Numbered from the stretch's first letter, positions 18,248 through 27,126 are shown. The stretch: DNA of 64,000 nucleotides from an uncultured Lachnospiraceae bacterium (GCA_947176065.1 CAMWPB010000016.1:1-64000); one strand, 5' to 3'. The notes: generated by a model not told the origin, from the sequence alone. Numbers and translations are program-made.

Positions 18248-18775
18248 TTAAAACTCGGGTTCTATCAGTCCGTAGGTGTTGCCCTTTCTCTTATAGACCA
18301 CGTTCACCTGATCTGTCTCCGCATTGCAGAATACAAAGAAGTTGTGGCCGAGAAGTTCCATCTGCACACAGGCATCCTCCGGATACATGGGCTTAATGTC
18401 AAACTTCTTCGTGCGGATAATCTGCACTTCCTCCTCATCCATGTAATCCTTATCAATAAACTCCTGACGGAAATAGCCTGCTCCCTGCTTCTTGTCCACC
18501 AGCTTATTCTTATATTTCTTAAGCTGTCTCTCGATAATCTCCTCCACCAGATCAATCGAAACATACATATCGCTGCTGACCTGCTCGGAACGGATGATAT
18601 TACCCTTCACAGGAATCGTCACTTCAATCTTCTGGCGGTCCTTCTCCACGCTGAGTGTAACGTGTACCTCTGTATCTTCGGTAAAAAATTTCTCCAGCTT
18701 ACCGATCTTGTCCTCTACTGCTGCCCGTAATCCTTCTGTTACCTCGATATTTTTTCCGACAATATTAAATTTCAT
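18248..18775 (-). CDS. hpf: ribosome hibernation-promoting factor, long form
   Basis: This 175-residue protein has an N-terminal S30AE/RaiA domain (about 1-100, beginning MKFNIVGKNIEVTEGLR) and a C-terminal dimerisation domain (about 118-175, with VVYKRKGNTYGLIEP). The long form joins two 70S ribosomes into inactive 100S particles in resting cells. The length fits the Gram-positive HPF. It is monocistronic: promoter at 18824-18853 and terminator near 18210. Confidence 0.95.
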   Translation of the reverse strand: MKFNIVGKNIEVTEGLRAAVEDKIGKLEKFFTEDTEVHVTLSVEKDRQKIEVTIPVKGNIIRSEQVSSDMYVSIDLVEEIIERQLKKYKNKLVDKKQGAGYFRQEFIDKDYMDEEEVQIIRTKKFDIKPMYPEDACVQMELLGHNFFVFCNAETDQVNVVYKRKGNTYGLIEPEF

Positions 18776-18823
18776 CTAACTCATCCCCTTCCAATTGGAG
18801 TTCTAAGCAATGCTTGCAAAAAT

Positions 18824-18853
18824 AGTATACCATATTTTGCTATTCTATTGCAA
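18824..18853 (-). promoter_or_regulatory. promoter of hpf
   Basis: Minus-strand TTGCAA (-35) and TATACT (-10) are separated by 18 bases, about 50 bases before the hpf ATG. Confidence 0.65.
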
Positions 18854-19120
18854 CAACTTGCTCCCATTTGGAGAAAACACACAAAACGCATGTTCCTTCA
18901 GTTTCCATAAATAAAATGATCGACCCGGTCAAAAAGCTGTGGATACGGTGGATAAGTCGGTGTATAAAACCATTTTATGCTTAAAATGTACTCTTTTTAT
19001 GTGTATAACTCATTTTCTCGGTGTATCCAATATTTCGCATTTTCTAAAAACTTTGTGCATTGTAGACAAAACCGGAAGTTCTCCGCCCGAATCGGGGACT
19101 GCTGCGCATTCTCCCTATAA

Positions 19121-19155
19121 GCAAAAGAGGAGGCGCCCCAACGGAACGTCTCCCC
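19121..19155 (-). terminator. terminator of the NlpC/P60 gene
   Basis: An 11-position stem with one mismatch (19129-19139 with 19143-19153) is followed on the minus strand by TCTTTTGC. It lies about 40 bases after the stop codon. Confidence 0.65.
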
Positions 19156-19195
19156 CTTATAATCGTTTTCTGTCTGTACCGCAGCGCCGCTCTTC

Positions 19196-20542
19196 TTAGA
19201 GGATTCTTCTGATAGAAAGAATCGAACGGTAGGTTGCGCTGGATACGATAATACCTGTCTTGGATGTGGACGCATGCACGATCTGACCGTTGCCTGCGTA
19301 GATTCCCACATGGCCCGAATAACAGATGATATCACCCGGCTGTGCGTTTTCCAGACCGTTTACGGCCGCTCCCACACTTCTGTCTGCCGCCGAAGAATGG
19401 GGCAGGTTTACGCCAAAGTTCTTATACACGCTCATGACAAACCCTGAGCAGTCCGCACCGTTCGTCAGGCTGGTGCCGCCGTATACATAGGGATTACCCA
19501 CAAACTGCTTCGCAAACTGTACCACATCGGCTCCCGTACTTCCTGTCGGGTTCGCGTAGGTCTTGCCGCCGTCCTCGCCTTTGCTGCCGGATGCCGCATT
19601 TTCTGACGTCTTCTTTTTAGCCGCCGCCTGCGCTGCCTTTCTCGCTTCTTCCTCTTTTGCGAGTCTCGCCTTCTCCTCGGCTACGGACTCGGCCTTCACA
19701 AACTCTGTGGAAAGCGTGACATAATCCATGGAAACATAGCCGTCACCTTCCTCGATATTTACCTTAACCCAGCCGTCCATTTCCTCTGTGACAATCAGTT
19801 CGTCCTCGATCGGAACCAGACCCAGAACCGTCTCATCCAGACCGGGCTGTTCACGCACCTTCAGCGTCGTGGTCGTAACGGTCGCAATACGGGTTCCCAC
19901 TTCCTTCGCATAATCAACGGCTTCATCGCCGGTCACACAATACTCGCCTTTCACATACCCTTCAACGGAACCGGAGCTGATCTTATACCAGCCGTCCTCC
20001 TCCTCGATAAAGCTGCCTACAGACTTGTTGTAGAGCTTACCGACGATCTCGCCTTCCTCGCTGGGGATATCACGCACATTCACGTAATCATTCACTCTGG
20101 CAATCACCAGATTCTTAAAGCTCTCTTCCTCCTCAGACAAACCGCTGCCCGCCGCCGCTTTCAGATCTTTGGTGTAGCCTTCGCTGACTACAATCGTATC
20201 CTGAATCTTCTTTTCCGAAACCTTGCTTACCTTATCGGATGTGCTGGCAAGATCGGAAAATCCGCCCAGTTGGACGCTTCCGACGCTGATGCCCTCGTTT
20301 TCAAACTCAGACGAATCGCTCTCTCCGCTATTCTCTTCCTGCTGCGCCGCCTCTTTATCGGATTCTTCCTTCAAAGTCGACAGTGCGGTGGACTTCTCCT
20401 CATCCTGAAGTGAAAACTCTATGCCGGCCGAGGGAAGAACGCTTCCCACATTTCCTGTGGCCTCCGCCTCAATTCCCGTACCGCTGAATCCAACTACTGC
20501 TGCCAGTGCACATGCTGTCCATTTAAGTCTGTTTTTGTTCAT
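19196..20542 (-). CDS. secreted SH3/NlpC-P60 peptidoglycan endopeptidase
   Basis: The 448-residue precursor has a signal peptide (about 1-28) and a disordered Ser/Glu-rich stretch. Two SH3-type wall-binding repeats follow at about 145-210 and 220-285, then a Glu/Ala/Lys coiled linker. The C-terminal NlpC/P60 (C40) domain carries the catalytic Cys about 365 (GADCSGF), His about 411 (GHVGIY) and His about 423. It should cut gamma-D-Glu-diaminopimelate stem-peptide bonds during wall remodelling. The ATG at 20542 follows GAGG. A strong promoter lies at 20585-20613. Confidence 0.92.
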   Translation of the reverse strand: MNKNRLKWTACALAAVVGFSGTGIEAEATGNVGSVLPSAGIEFSLQDEEKSTALSTLKEESDKEAAQQEENSGESDSSEFENEGISVGSVQLGGFSDLASTSDKVSKVSEKKIQDTIVVSEGYTKDLKAAAGSGLSEEEESFKNLVIARVNDYVNVRDIPSEEGEIVGKLYNKSVGSFIEEEDGWYKISSGSVEGYVKGEYCVTGDEAVDYAKEVGTRIATVTTTTLKVREQPGLDETVLGLVPIEDELIVTEEMDGWVKVNIEEGDGYVSMDYVTLSTEFVKAESVAEEKARLAKEEEARKAAQAAAKKKTSENAASGSKGEDGGKTYANPTGSTGADVVQFAKQFVGNPYVYGGTSLTNGADCSGFVMSVYKNFGVNLPHSSAADRSVGAAVNGLENAQPGDIICYSGHVGIYAGNGQIVHASTSKTGIIVSSATYRSILSIRRIL

Positions 20543-20584
20543 AAAAAACACCTCATTTGTTACAGAATTGTTACATCTGGCTAT

Positions 20585-20613
20585 AATATATCATTGAATA
20601 AACGCTTTGTCAA
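20585..20613 (-). promoter_or_regulatory. promoter of the NlpC/P60 gene
   Basis: Minus-strand TTGACA (perfect -35) and TATATT are separated by 17 bases, about 43 bases before the ATG. This is one of the best matches to the housekeeping consensus in the window. Confidence 0.8.
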
Positions 20614-20763
20614 CCACAGCATCTACCATCAAAACGCACACGCATACGCAAGTTATTGTGCTTTTCTCACAAAAAGCCCGATTTTACGGCGTCTGCGGTG
20701 TAAAAATTATATCAAATCATGGCACAAATTTCCTAAAATAACTTCGTAATATTTTTGTAATTA

Positions 20764-21681
20764 TTACACTCGGGAAATTAAATATTTCTCCACTGAAGCC
20801 ACCGCACACGCGCCGTCGGAGACTGCCGTCACGATCTGCCGGAGCGCCTTTGTGCGGATATCCCCCGCCGCAAAAATACCCGGAACATTGGTGACACAGT
20901 CCTCTCCTGCAATCAGATAGCCGCCCTCGTCACAGGCCGCCACGCCGCGGCAGACCTCCGTTCTGGGGCGCATTCCCACCGCAATAAAAACGCCGTCCAC
21001 CGCAAGCTCCCGCTCCGCGCCCCCGTCTTTTGACCGGATACCTATCCCTTCCACCAGATCGGTTCCCTGTATCTTCTGCAAGGTACTGTTCCAGATCACT
21101 TCCACATTCTCACAGGAAAACAGCTTTTCCTGCAGGCTTTTCGCCGCACGCAGACTGTCCCTTCTGTGGATCAGATACACCTTGCGGCAGAATCGGGATA
21201 GATAGACGGCATCCTCCACCGCCACGTCGCCGCCGCCCACGACCGCCACGTTCCTCTTCTTAAAGAATGCGCCGTCACAGGTGGCGCAGTAGGACACCCC
21301 CTGCCCTCTGTACTCTTCCTCCCCCGGCACACCCAGCTTTGCGTGTTCCGCACCGCCCGCAAGGATCAGCGTCCGCGCCTCATAGACCGTGCCGTCCGCA
21401 GTCTCCACGGCTTTAAAATCCCCCTCATCCCGGACCGCCGTAACCCTGCCGCTCCGGAATACCGTGCCAAGCCGGTCCGCATGGCCGCGGAATTTCTGTG
21501 CCAGATCGAACCCATTGATTCCCGGCATTCCCAGATAATTATCCACCTCATAGGTATCCACCACCTGGCCGCCGCCCATGGGCGTCTGTTCTATTACTAT
21601 GAGATCAAGCCCTGCGCGTCTGCCGTAAACTGCCGCCGACAAACCTGCCGGGCCTGCGCCGATAATAATGAGATCATACAT
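20764..21681 (-). CDS. trxB: thioredoxin reductase
   Basis: This 305-residue flavoenzyme passes electrons from NADPH to thioredoxin. The FAD motif GAGPAGLSAA is at about 8-17 and the redox pair CATC at about 132-135. The NADPH motif VVGGGDVAVEDA follows, with FAAGDIR near the end. The length is typical of low-molecular-weight TrxB. No thioredoxin gene lies next to it. A TATACT box lies about 57 bases upstream without a clear -35. Confidence 0.93.
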   Translation of the reverse strand: MYDLIIIGAGPAGLSAAVYGRRAGLDLIVIEQTPMGGGQVVDTYEVDNYLGMPGINGFDLAQKFRGHADRLGTVFRSGRVTAVRDEGDFKAVETADGTVYEARTLILAGGAEHAKLGVPGEEEYRGQGVSYCATCDGAFFKKRNVAVVGGGDVAVEDAVYLSRFCRKVYLIHRRDSLRAAKSLQEKLFSCENVEVIWNSTLQKIQGTDLVEGIGIRSKDGGAERELAVDGVFIAVGMRPRTEVCRGVAACDEGGYLIAGEDCVTNVPGIFAAGDIRTKALRQIVTAVSDGACAVASVEKYLISRV

Positions 21682-21826
21682 AAATTACCTCACTCCTTTC
21701 CCTTCTGCCGCTTTCTGCCCGGATGACATTCCCTGCCATCTGTAGTATACTTTTTACAGTATGAAAACTTTTACTCATAAATATCTATCTACTAAATTCT
21801 AAAAAAAGAAAGATGAATCATAAAAG

Positions 21827-22630
21827 ATGCATAATAATACTATGAAAAAGCAAGAAGATAACACCACGACAAACCAATATGAAAATCCCTCTTCCGCCGG
21901 GTCTGCCTCCATTTCCCGGTCTGCGCTGGTCACAGGCGCTTCCCGTGGGATCGGCCGCGCCATAGCGCAGGTTCTGGCCGAAGAAGGCTACCGTCTGTAT
22001 CTTACCTGCCACCATTCCGAAAAAGAACTGACATATCTGTCACACTGTCTGTCAGAAACCTATCACGTCGCATGTACGCCCATAATAGCGGATATGGGAG
22101 ATATGCAGGCCGTAAATGAGGCATTTCAACAGATAGATGACCTGACCCTATTAGTCAACAATGCCGGCGTCTCCCATATCGGACTTCTTCATGAAATGAC
22201 GGCGGAAGAATGGCATACACTGATGAATGTCAACCTGAACGCGTTGTTCTACACCTGCCGCCTGGCTGTACCCCTGATGTTAAAACGCCATGAAGGGAAA
22301 ATCATCAATATTTCCTCCGTGTGGGGAAACGCAGGCGCCTCCATGGAAGTGGCTTACTCCGCCTCCAAGGGCGGTGTGAACGCCTTCACGAAGGCGCTGG
22401 CAAAGGAGCTGGCTCCCAGCGGCATACAGGTCAACGCCATCGCCTGCGGCCTCATCGACACAGACATGAACCGCTGTTTCTCAGAGGAAGAGCTGTCCGC
22501 ATTGCAGGATGAAATACCGGCTGACCGAATAGGTCAACCATCGGAAGTCGCCCGCCTCTTACTCTCCATCGTAAACGCGCCCTCCTATCTGACCGGACAG
22601 GTCATCACTCTGGACGGAGGCTGGACATAA
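21827..22630 (+). CDS. short-chain dehydrogenase/reductase, FabG-like
   Basis: This 267-residue classical SDR has the cofactor motif TGASRGIGRAIA (about 37-48), NNAG (about 111-114), and the catalytic Ser about 163-164 with YSASK (Tyr 177, Lys 181). It resembles 3-oxoacyl-ACP reductase, but an N-terminal tail of about 30 Ser/Asn-rich residues and the isolated setting leave the substrate open. There is no fatty-acid cluster nearby. Its 3' end overlaps the convergent MATE gene by 26 bp. Only a weak ribosome binding site is visible. Confidence 0.8.
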   Translation: MHNNTMKKQEDNTTTNQYENPSSAGSASISRSALVTGASRGIGRAIAQVLAEEGYRLYLTCHHSEKELTYLSHCLSETYHVACTPIIADMGDMQAVNEAFQQIDDLTLLVNNAGVSHIGLLHEMTAEEWHTLMNVNLNALFYTCRLAVPLMLKRHEGKIINISSVWGNAGASMEVAYSASKGGVNAFTKALAKELAPSGIQVNAIACGLIDTDMNRCFSEEELSALQDEIPADRIGQPSEVARLLLSIVNAPSYLTGQVITLDGGWT

Positions 22631-23951
22631 CATAAAAATAGCTAATCACCAGCACCACATCCGCCCCGAGCCATGCCGCGATCTCCGCGAAGAAGATACC
22701 CGTCTCCCCCATAAGCAGAGGGAGAAGAATCACTGACAGGGTCCGCATTACAAACTCCGCCACGCCGGACATCATGGGGAGAAGCGTATTACCCATGCCC
22801 TGCAGCGCGGAACGGGTCACATGCAGCACATAGAGGATCGGCAGACAGACGCTCATGACCGCCAGATAGAAGTAAGCGATCTGCATGGTCTGCTCCACCA
22901 CCTCCGGACTCCCGGAAATAAACAGTCCCAGAAGATATTTCCCGAAAACCAGCATACACACCGCGATGAATGCGGACGTCGCCATGGCAATCCCCATAGC
23001 CGCACGCATCCCGCTCCGAATCCGGTCATGCCTTCCCGCGCCCAGATTCTGTCCCACATAGGTCACCATCGCGTAGCCGTAAGAGGTGCCCGCGATTTCC
23101 AACAGCCCGTAGAGCTTATTTGTCGCCGTAAATCCGGCAATAAAAATCACCCCGTACCCGTTCACCACGAACTGCACAATCATGCCGCCGATGGCGATAA
23201 TACCATTTTGAAATGCCATAGGCAGTCCCAGCATGAACAGCCTTGCGGAAAGGTCTCTGCGCAGTTGAAAATCCGCCCGCGAAAGCTTTAAGAAAGCAAT
23301 CCTTTTAATATGGAAGAAACAGAACACGCTTGAAACTGCCTGTGCGATCAGAGTGGCCGCCGCCGCGCCCGCAATCCCCCAGCCGAATCCCAGTACAAAC
23401 AGATAATCCAGCACAATGTTAGTCACAGAGGCGACAATCATGGCATTCAACGGCGTCCTGCTGTCTCCCAGAGAACGCAGGATGCACGCCAGCAGATTGT
23501 AAAGCATCACAACCGGCACACCCGCAAACATAATCCGCAGATAGAGAAGCGTGTACCCGATGATCTCCTGCGGCGTCTGTAAAAGCATCAGCACAGGTCT
23601 GGCAAAAATCTGCCCCGCCGCCACCAGCAGAACGGCGGAAAGCATGGACAGCACCGCCGCGCTTCCCACGCTCCTCTTTAAATCCTCCGTTCTGCCCGCG
23701 CCGAACTCCTGCGCCATCCTGATGCCGAAGCCCTGCGTCAGTCCCTGTATCACCCCTAACATCAGCCAGTTAAGCCAGTCCGAGGCCCCCAGTGCGGCCA
23801 GCGCGCTTACCCCGAGATATTTTCCCACCACCATGGTATCGACCACAGTGTATAACTGCTGAAAAACATTTCCTGCCACAAGGGAAAGCGAAAAAGCCAG
23901 AATCAGCTTTCCGGGCTTTCCTGTCGTCATATTTTTTACATGTACCGCCAT
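22605..23951 (-). CDS. MATE-family efflux transporter
   Basis: This 448-residue protein has about twelve membrane helices in the two-lobe MATE pattern. It opens with an amphipathic GKPGKLILAFSLSLVAGN helix followed by QQLYTVVDTMVVGKYLG, a signature of Na+- or H+-driven multidrug exporters of the DinF/NorM type. It starts 2 bases after the stop codon of the YitT-like gene, so the two are probably translated from one message. The substrate is not predictable. Its end overlaps the convergent SDR. Confidence 0.88.
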   Translation of the reverse strand: MAVHVKNMTTGKPGKLILAFSLSLVAGNVFQQLYTVVDTMVVGKYLGVSALAALGASDWLNWLMLGVIQGLTQGFGIRMAQEFGAGRTEDLKRSVGSAAVLSMLSAVLLVAAGQIFARPVLMLLQTPQEIIGYTLLYLRIMFAGVPVVMLYNLLACILRSLGDSRTPLNAMIVASVTNIVLDYLFVLGFGWGIAGAAAATLIAQAVSSVFCFFHIKRIAFLKLSRADFQLRRDLSARLFMLGLPMAFQNGIIAIGGMIVQFVVNGYGVIFIAGFTATNKLYGLLEIAGTSYGYAMVTYVGQNLGAGRHDRIRSGMRAAMGIAMATSAFIAVCMLVFGKYLLGLFISGSPEVVEQTMQIAYFYLAVMSVCLPILYVLHVTRSALQGMGNTLLPMMSGVAEFVMRTLSVILLPLLMGETGIFFAEIAAWLGADVVLVISYFYVMSSLRPE

Positions 23952-23953
23952 CG

Positions 23954-24808
23954 TCAGATATACCTCTTAAATCCCTTTCCCATAATCTCACTGCTTTTCG
24001 TCACCATGAGAAAAGCCTCCGGGTCGACCGCCTGGATATGCCGCTCTAAAAGCACCGCCTGCTTCGGGTCCATAACCGTGAGTATCACCACCCGGTCTTT
24101 GTGCGTGTAGGCTCCCTCCGCCTTGTAAACCGTTGCGCTCCGATGCAGATCCTTCATGATAAAGTCGCAGATTGGCTCCGGCTTACTGCATATAATTGTA
24201 AAATATTTGCTCAGCTTCATGCGTTCAATCGCCTTATCAATCACCAGCGATTTTGCCATCAGTCCGCAGATTGAGAAAAGACCCGTCCGCGTATCAAAGA
24301 CAAAGCAGGCAACTACCACGATGATGGCGTCCACTGCCATGAGCGCCGCCGATATGTCCATGGTAGAATACTTTTTCAATACCATCGCTATGATATCCGT
24401 CCCGCCGCCGGAGGCATTCTCATAAAAAAGCAGCGCTGAAGCCAGTGCCGGCAGCGCAATGGCATAAAACAGTTCCAGCGTCGTCTCATTGGTCAGCGGC
24501 GCGCTCATGGGAAACAGTACTTCCATCAGATTCAGCAGCAAAGATGACACGATTGTCACATATGCCGTCTTCACACCGAAATTTCTTCCCAGAAAGATAA
24601 ACCCGAATACCAGCAGAATCATGTTGATAAAGAGGTTAATCTGTGAGGCCGTAAAGGGCGTAAAATGCGTTACCACAACCGCAAGACCCGAAACGCCCCC
24701 AAAGGAAAAGTTGTTAGGGAACTTAAAAACATAGACACCGATATCCATAAGGATCACGGCTATCGTTATCAGAATATATTCCTTTATGATCTTTTTTCGC
24801 TTCGTCAT
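23954..24808 (-). CDS. YitT-family membrane protein (DUF2179 C-terminus)
   Basis: This 284-residue protein has about five to six membrane helices in the N-terminal two thirds (begins MTKRKKIIKEYILI). A C-terminal cytosolic DUF2179-type domain of about 80 residues follows (contains TVMDPKQAVLLERHI). The family is common in Firmicutes and its function is unknown. The ATG at 24808 follows GGGAGGG at 5 bases and was preferred to one at 24844. It is coupled to the MATE gene downstream. Confidence 0.85.
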   Translation of the reverse strand: MTKRKKIIKEYILITIAVILMDIGVYVFKFPNNFSFGGVSGLAVVVTHFTPFTASQINLFINMILLVFGFIFLGRNFGVKTAYVTIVSSLLLNLMEVLFPMSAPLTNETTLELFYAIALPALASALLFYENASGGGTDIIAMVLKKYSTMDISAALMAVDAIIVVVACFVFDTRTGLFSICGLMAKSLVIDKAIERMKLSKYFTIICSKPEPICDFIMKDLHRSATVYKAEGAYTHKDRVVILTVMDPKQAVLLERHIQAVDPEAFLMVTKSSEIMGKGFKRYI

Positions 24809-24838
24809 AGATCCCTCCCGCTTATATCCGTTTTCCAC

Positions 24839-24964
24839 GCGCATTAGCAGAGACTCGAAATGCTTTGCATTTCTCGTTCGCGTTGCTCATCATAAGCCAC
24901 ACGAATCATGTGCTCGTGCAAGCACGGCACCCGACTCGTGTGTCTTCTGACTCTGCTTATGCGC
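24839..24964. repeat. cloverleaf-like palindrome (family B) before the YitT-like gene
   Basis: Outer arms GCGCATTAGCAGAG and CTCTGCTTATGCGC enclose a GAAATGC-TTT-GCATTTC hairpin. A third stem CACACGA/TCGTGTG carries GTGCT/AGCAC inside. The layout and inner hairpin match those at 9993 and 50293. It lies between the tRNA-Val gene and the YitT-like gene. Confidence 0.75.
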
Positions 24965-25018
24965 GGAAAAAGAAGCCGGAATGGTACCGTTTCATTCCGA
25001 CTTCTCTTCATTGAATAA

Positions 25019-25092
25019 TGGAAGCAATGGGGCTCGAACCCATGACCTCTCGCGTGTGAGGCGAACGCTCATCCCAGCTGAGCTATGCTTCC
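25019..25092 (-). tRNA. tRNA-Val (anticodon CAC)
   Basis: A complete cloverleaf of 74 bases: 7-bp acceptor stem GGAAGCA/TGCTTCC, D arm GCTC/GAGC, anticodon loop CTCACAC, and T arm ATGGG-TTCGAGC-CCCAT. The anticodon CAC reads the Val codon GUG. The 3' CCA is not encoded and must be added. It lies 4 bases after tRNA-Ala and is cotranscribed with it. Confidence 0.93.
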
Positions 25093-25096
25093 AATG

Positions 25097-25169
25097 TGGA
25101 GATAGGGGGACTCGAACCCCTGACCTATACGTTGCGAACGTATCGCTCTCCCAACTGAGCTATATCCCC
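25097..25169 (-). tRNA. tRNA-Ala (anticodon CGC)
   Basis: A 73-base cloverleaf with acceptor stem GGGGATA/TATCTCC, anticodon stem ATACG/CGTAT and loop TTCGCAA, giving anticodon CGC for the codon GCG. The G3-U70 wobble pair, the identity element of alanine tRNAs, is present. CCA is not encoded. It is the first gene of a two-tRNA transcript. Confidence 0.93.
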
Positions 25170-25178
25170 ATAACAAAA

Positions 25179-25206
25179 ATTATAGCATAAGGAAGAGAAA
25201 AAGCAA
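25179..25206 (-). promoter_or_regulatory. promoter of the tRNA-Ala/tRNA-Val pair
   Basis: Minus-strand TTGCTT (-35) and a perfect TATAAT (-10) are separated by 16 bases. The -10 lies about 10 bases before the mature tRNA-Ala 5' end, which is typical for a short-leader tRNA transcript. Confidence 0.75.
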
Positions 25207-25217
25207 GAAAAAAATCC

Positions 25218-25841
25218 TTATTTTTTTAGTTCGAGAACCTTCTGAAAAAACTGCAAAAAACTATCCTCAACGTCAAGCTGCTCCTCTCTGACAGGCGGCA
25301 GATCATAATAGTATTGATTGGTCGCAATATCAACAGACAGACTGTCCAAAGGAAACCCTTCTTTTCGAACCGTGCTGTGCGGCCGATCCGTCAAAAGAAA
25401 CGGTTCACTTGCCATGGAAGGCTCCATCGCCTCATAAATATGCGCTTCATCTTTCACAAAACAGATCGCATTTTTGTATCTCGCCTTAAGCTTTCCGTAC
25501 TTTCGGACCAGCCCTGTATAGTATACTATCATCTCATCATCAGATAAGCATTTGCCGTTTATGTTCCTCACATGCACACCCGGCTGCACCTCATCCGGAA
25601 CATCATCAAAATACAATCCGGAATCACAGGAAAATACAGGCATCTGAAACGCTTCATAATAGGCGATTGCCTTCTGCCTTGCATTTTCAAGCGGTGTGTT
25701 CCCGTCTTCCGGCACCTTAGGTATGATTTTCCCTTCTGCCGCAAGATCCTGCAGGCCAAGCAGTTCGATATCCAATCTCTCAAGCCGGATTTTCATCGAC
25801 TCCAATTTCGCAGGGTTTCCCGTGCCATACAGTAATTTCAT
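25218..25841 (-). CDS. Ham1/RdgB-like non-canonical purine NTP pyrophosphatase
   Basis: This 207-residue enzyme is related to the ITPase/XTPase family, which hydrolyses dITP, ITP and XTP to keep them out of nucleic acids. The opening LLYGTGNPAKLESM matches the family's TxNxxK nucleotide loop (here GTGNPAK), and CDSGLYFDD matches the catalytic DSG region. It is somewhat divergent from classical RdgB, so the substrate may differ. The ATG at 25841 lies about 10 bases after GGGAG; an in-frame GTG at 25853 overlaps that site and was rejected. Confidence 0.75.
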   Translation of the reverse strand: MKLLYGTGNPAKLESMKIRLERLDIELLGLQDLAAEGKIIPKVPEDGNTPLENARQKAIAYYEAFQMPVFSCDSGLYFDDVPDEVQPGVHVRNINGKCLSDDEMIVYYTGLVRKYGKLKARYKNAICFVKDEAHIYEAMEPSMASEPFLLTDRPHSTVRKEGFPLDSLSVDIATNQYYYDLPPVREEQLDVEDSFLQFFQKVLELKK

Positions 25842-25918
25842 GCCTGTTTCCACTCCCTTCCGTAGTCCATATGCTTTAATAAATTATAACCTAAATAGCC
25901 TTAAATGTTAATAATTAA

Positions 25919-25946
25919 GAAAACTCCGCAGGAAAACCTGCGGAGT
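25919..25946 (-). terminator. terminator of rplM-rpsI
   Basis: A perfect 10-bp stem (25923-25932 with 25937-25946, loop of four) is followed on the minus strand by TTTCTTAATT. It lies about 58 bases after the rpsI stop codon. Confidence 0.85.
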
Positions 25947-26003
25947 CCATATCTTTGAATCTGTAAAATTGTCTGCCTTATCTCAAGAGAAAATTCTGAA
26001 GAA

Positions 26004-26408
26004 TTATCTCTTGGAGAACTGCGGTGCGCGTCTCGCCGCCTTGAGACCATATTTCTTTCTCTCCTTCATACGAGGATCTCTGGTCAGATAGCCCGCCTTC
26101 TTTAAAGTAGGTCTGTAATCAGGATCTGCCTGAAGCAGCGCTCTTGCGATGCCGTGTCTCACTGCGCCTGCCTGTCCTGTGTAGCCGCCGCCCTTTACGG
26201 TAACAACCGCGTCAAACTTATCTACTGTATCGGTTGCAGCAAGAGGCTGGCGTACGATCACCTTCAGGGTCTCAAGACCGAAGTAATCGTCGATATTTCT
26301 CTTATTGATCGTGATCTCACCCTTGCCGGGCATTAAATATACTCTGGCGATAGATTTCTTTCTTCTACCGGTTCCGTAATATTTTGCTGATTTATCTGCT
26401 TTAGCCAT
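26004..26408 (-). CDS. rpsI: ribosomal protein S9
   Basis: This 134-residue small-subunit protein has a C-terminal tail ending RRAPQFSKR that reaches the P-site tRNA anticodon loop. The core [12 protein letters not shown] and [10 protein letters not shown] are visible. It follows rplM by 17 bases in the standard rplM-rpsI pair and ends at the terminator near 25930. Confidence 0.97.
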   Translation of the reverse strand: MAKADKSAKYYGTGRRKKSIARVYLMPGKGEITINKRNIDDYFGLETLKVIVRQPLAATDTVDKFDAVVTVKGGGYTGQAGAVRHGIARALLQADPDYRPTLKKAGYLTRDPRMKERKKYGLKAARRAPQFSKR

Positions 26409-26425
26409 GATTCTTTATCCCTTTC

Positions 26426-26854
26426 TTAAAATGTTAATACCTCAGGTTTCTGTGCCGCATGCTTATGCTCAGGTCCCACATATACAAAAAGCTTCTTGTA
26501 CATCTGACTGCCGAGCGGTCCCTTGGGAAGCATACCCTTAACCGCATGTTCCACAACTCTCTCAGGGTGCTTCTGTAACATCTCTTTCAGGGTGGTCTCT
26601 TTCATGCCGCCCACATAGTCGGAATGATGGTAGTAAATCTTCTGATCCAGCTTCTTACCGGTTACCTTCACCTTTTCCGCATTGACAACGATCACATAAT
26701 CCCCTGTATCCATATGGGGAGTAAAGATCGGCTTATTTTTACCTCTCAGTACCTTGGCAATCTCAGATGCCAGACGTCCCAGTGTCATATCAGTCGCATC
26801 AACTACGTACCATTTTCTCTCGATCGTAGCCGGACTCGCCATAAAAGTTTTCAT
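26426..26854 (-). CDS. rplM: ribosomal protein L13
   Basis: This 142-residue large-subunit protein acts early in 50S assembly. The family start [20 protein letters not shown] and the internal [11 protein letters not shown] are clear. The frame is open to 26893, but the ATG at 26854 has GGAGG 8 bases upstream. It has its own strong promoter at 27098-27126 and a leader of about 235 bases, so it can be expressed apart from the ECF/truA operon upstream. Confidence 0.97.
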   Translation of the reverse strand: MKTFMASPATIERKWYVVDATDMTLGRLASEIAKVLRGKNKPIFTPHMDTGDYVIVVNAEKVKVTGKKLDQKIYYHHSDYVGGMKETTLKEMLQKHPERVVEHAVKGMLPKGPLGSQMYKKLFVYVGPEHKHAAQKPEVLTF

Positions 26855-27097
26855 GAATATTACCTCCATAGTAACTGTCTGTACCGCTTCCAAAGACCCT
26901 CATGCAGATGTCCGGCCACACTCGGCATCCCTCCACGGCAGTTTGTATTTCTTCTATCCCGGACAGGAAAGTCATCCCATCCGCCGCGCCACCCGTATGC
27001 TGCGTCAGCAACAGTATTTCTTTTGCAGATGTGCGCATATAAATTGTCTCACCGGGGCTTTGGTCAGACATTTATAAACAAATCGTCACAGTTAAAT

Positions 27098-27126
27098 ATT
27101 ATATTATACGGCTCCGCGCGTGTCAA
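27098..27126 (-). promoter_or_regulatory. consensus promoter of rplM-rpsI
   Basis: Minus-strand TTGACA (27121-27126) and TATAAT (27098-27103) are both perfect matches and separated by exactly 17 bases. A second overlapping TATAAT starts 5 bases upstream. Confidence 0.88.

Larger units (their letters stand above)
18776..19195. other. intergenic region between hpf and the NlpC/P60 gene
   Basis: This 420-bp stretch holds the hpf promoter at its left end and the terminator of the NlpC/P60 gene at 19121-19155. Two adjacent DnaA-box-like 9-mers lie at 18938-18955, each with one mismatch. I see no gene in it. Confidence 0.6.

Noticed and set aside
18938..18955. Two adjacent DnaA-box-like 9-mers
   Set aside because: Each has one mismatch and there is no AT-rich unwinding region, dnaA, or dnaN nearby, so an origin is not supported.
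24981..25190. Plus-strand frame reading GARTHDLSRVRR
   Set aside because: It is the antisense of the two tRNA genes, a well-known false protein.
26799..27071. 90-codon frame upstream of and overlapping rplM
   Set aside because: No ribosome binding site before its start, it overlaps rplM by about 55 bases in another frame, and it lies in what looks like the rplM leader RNA.
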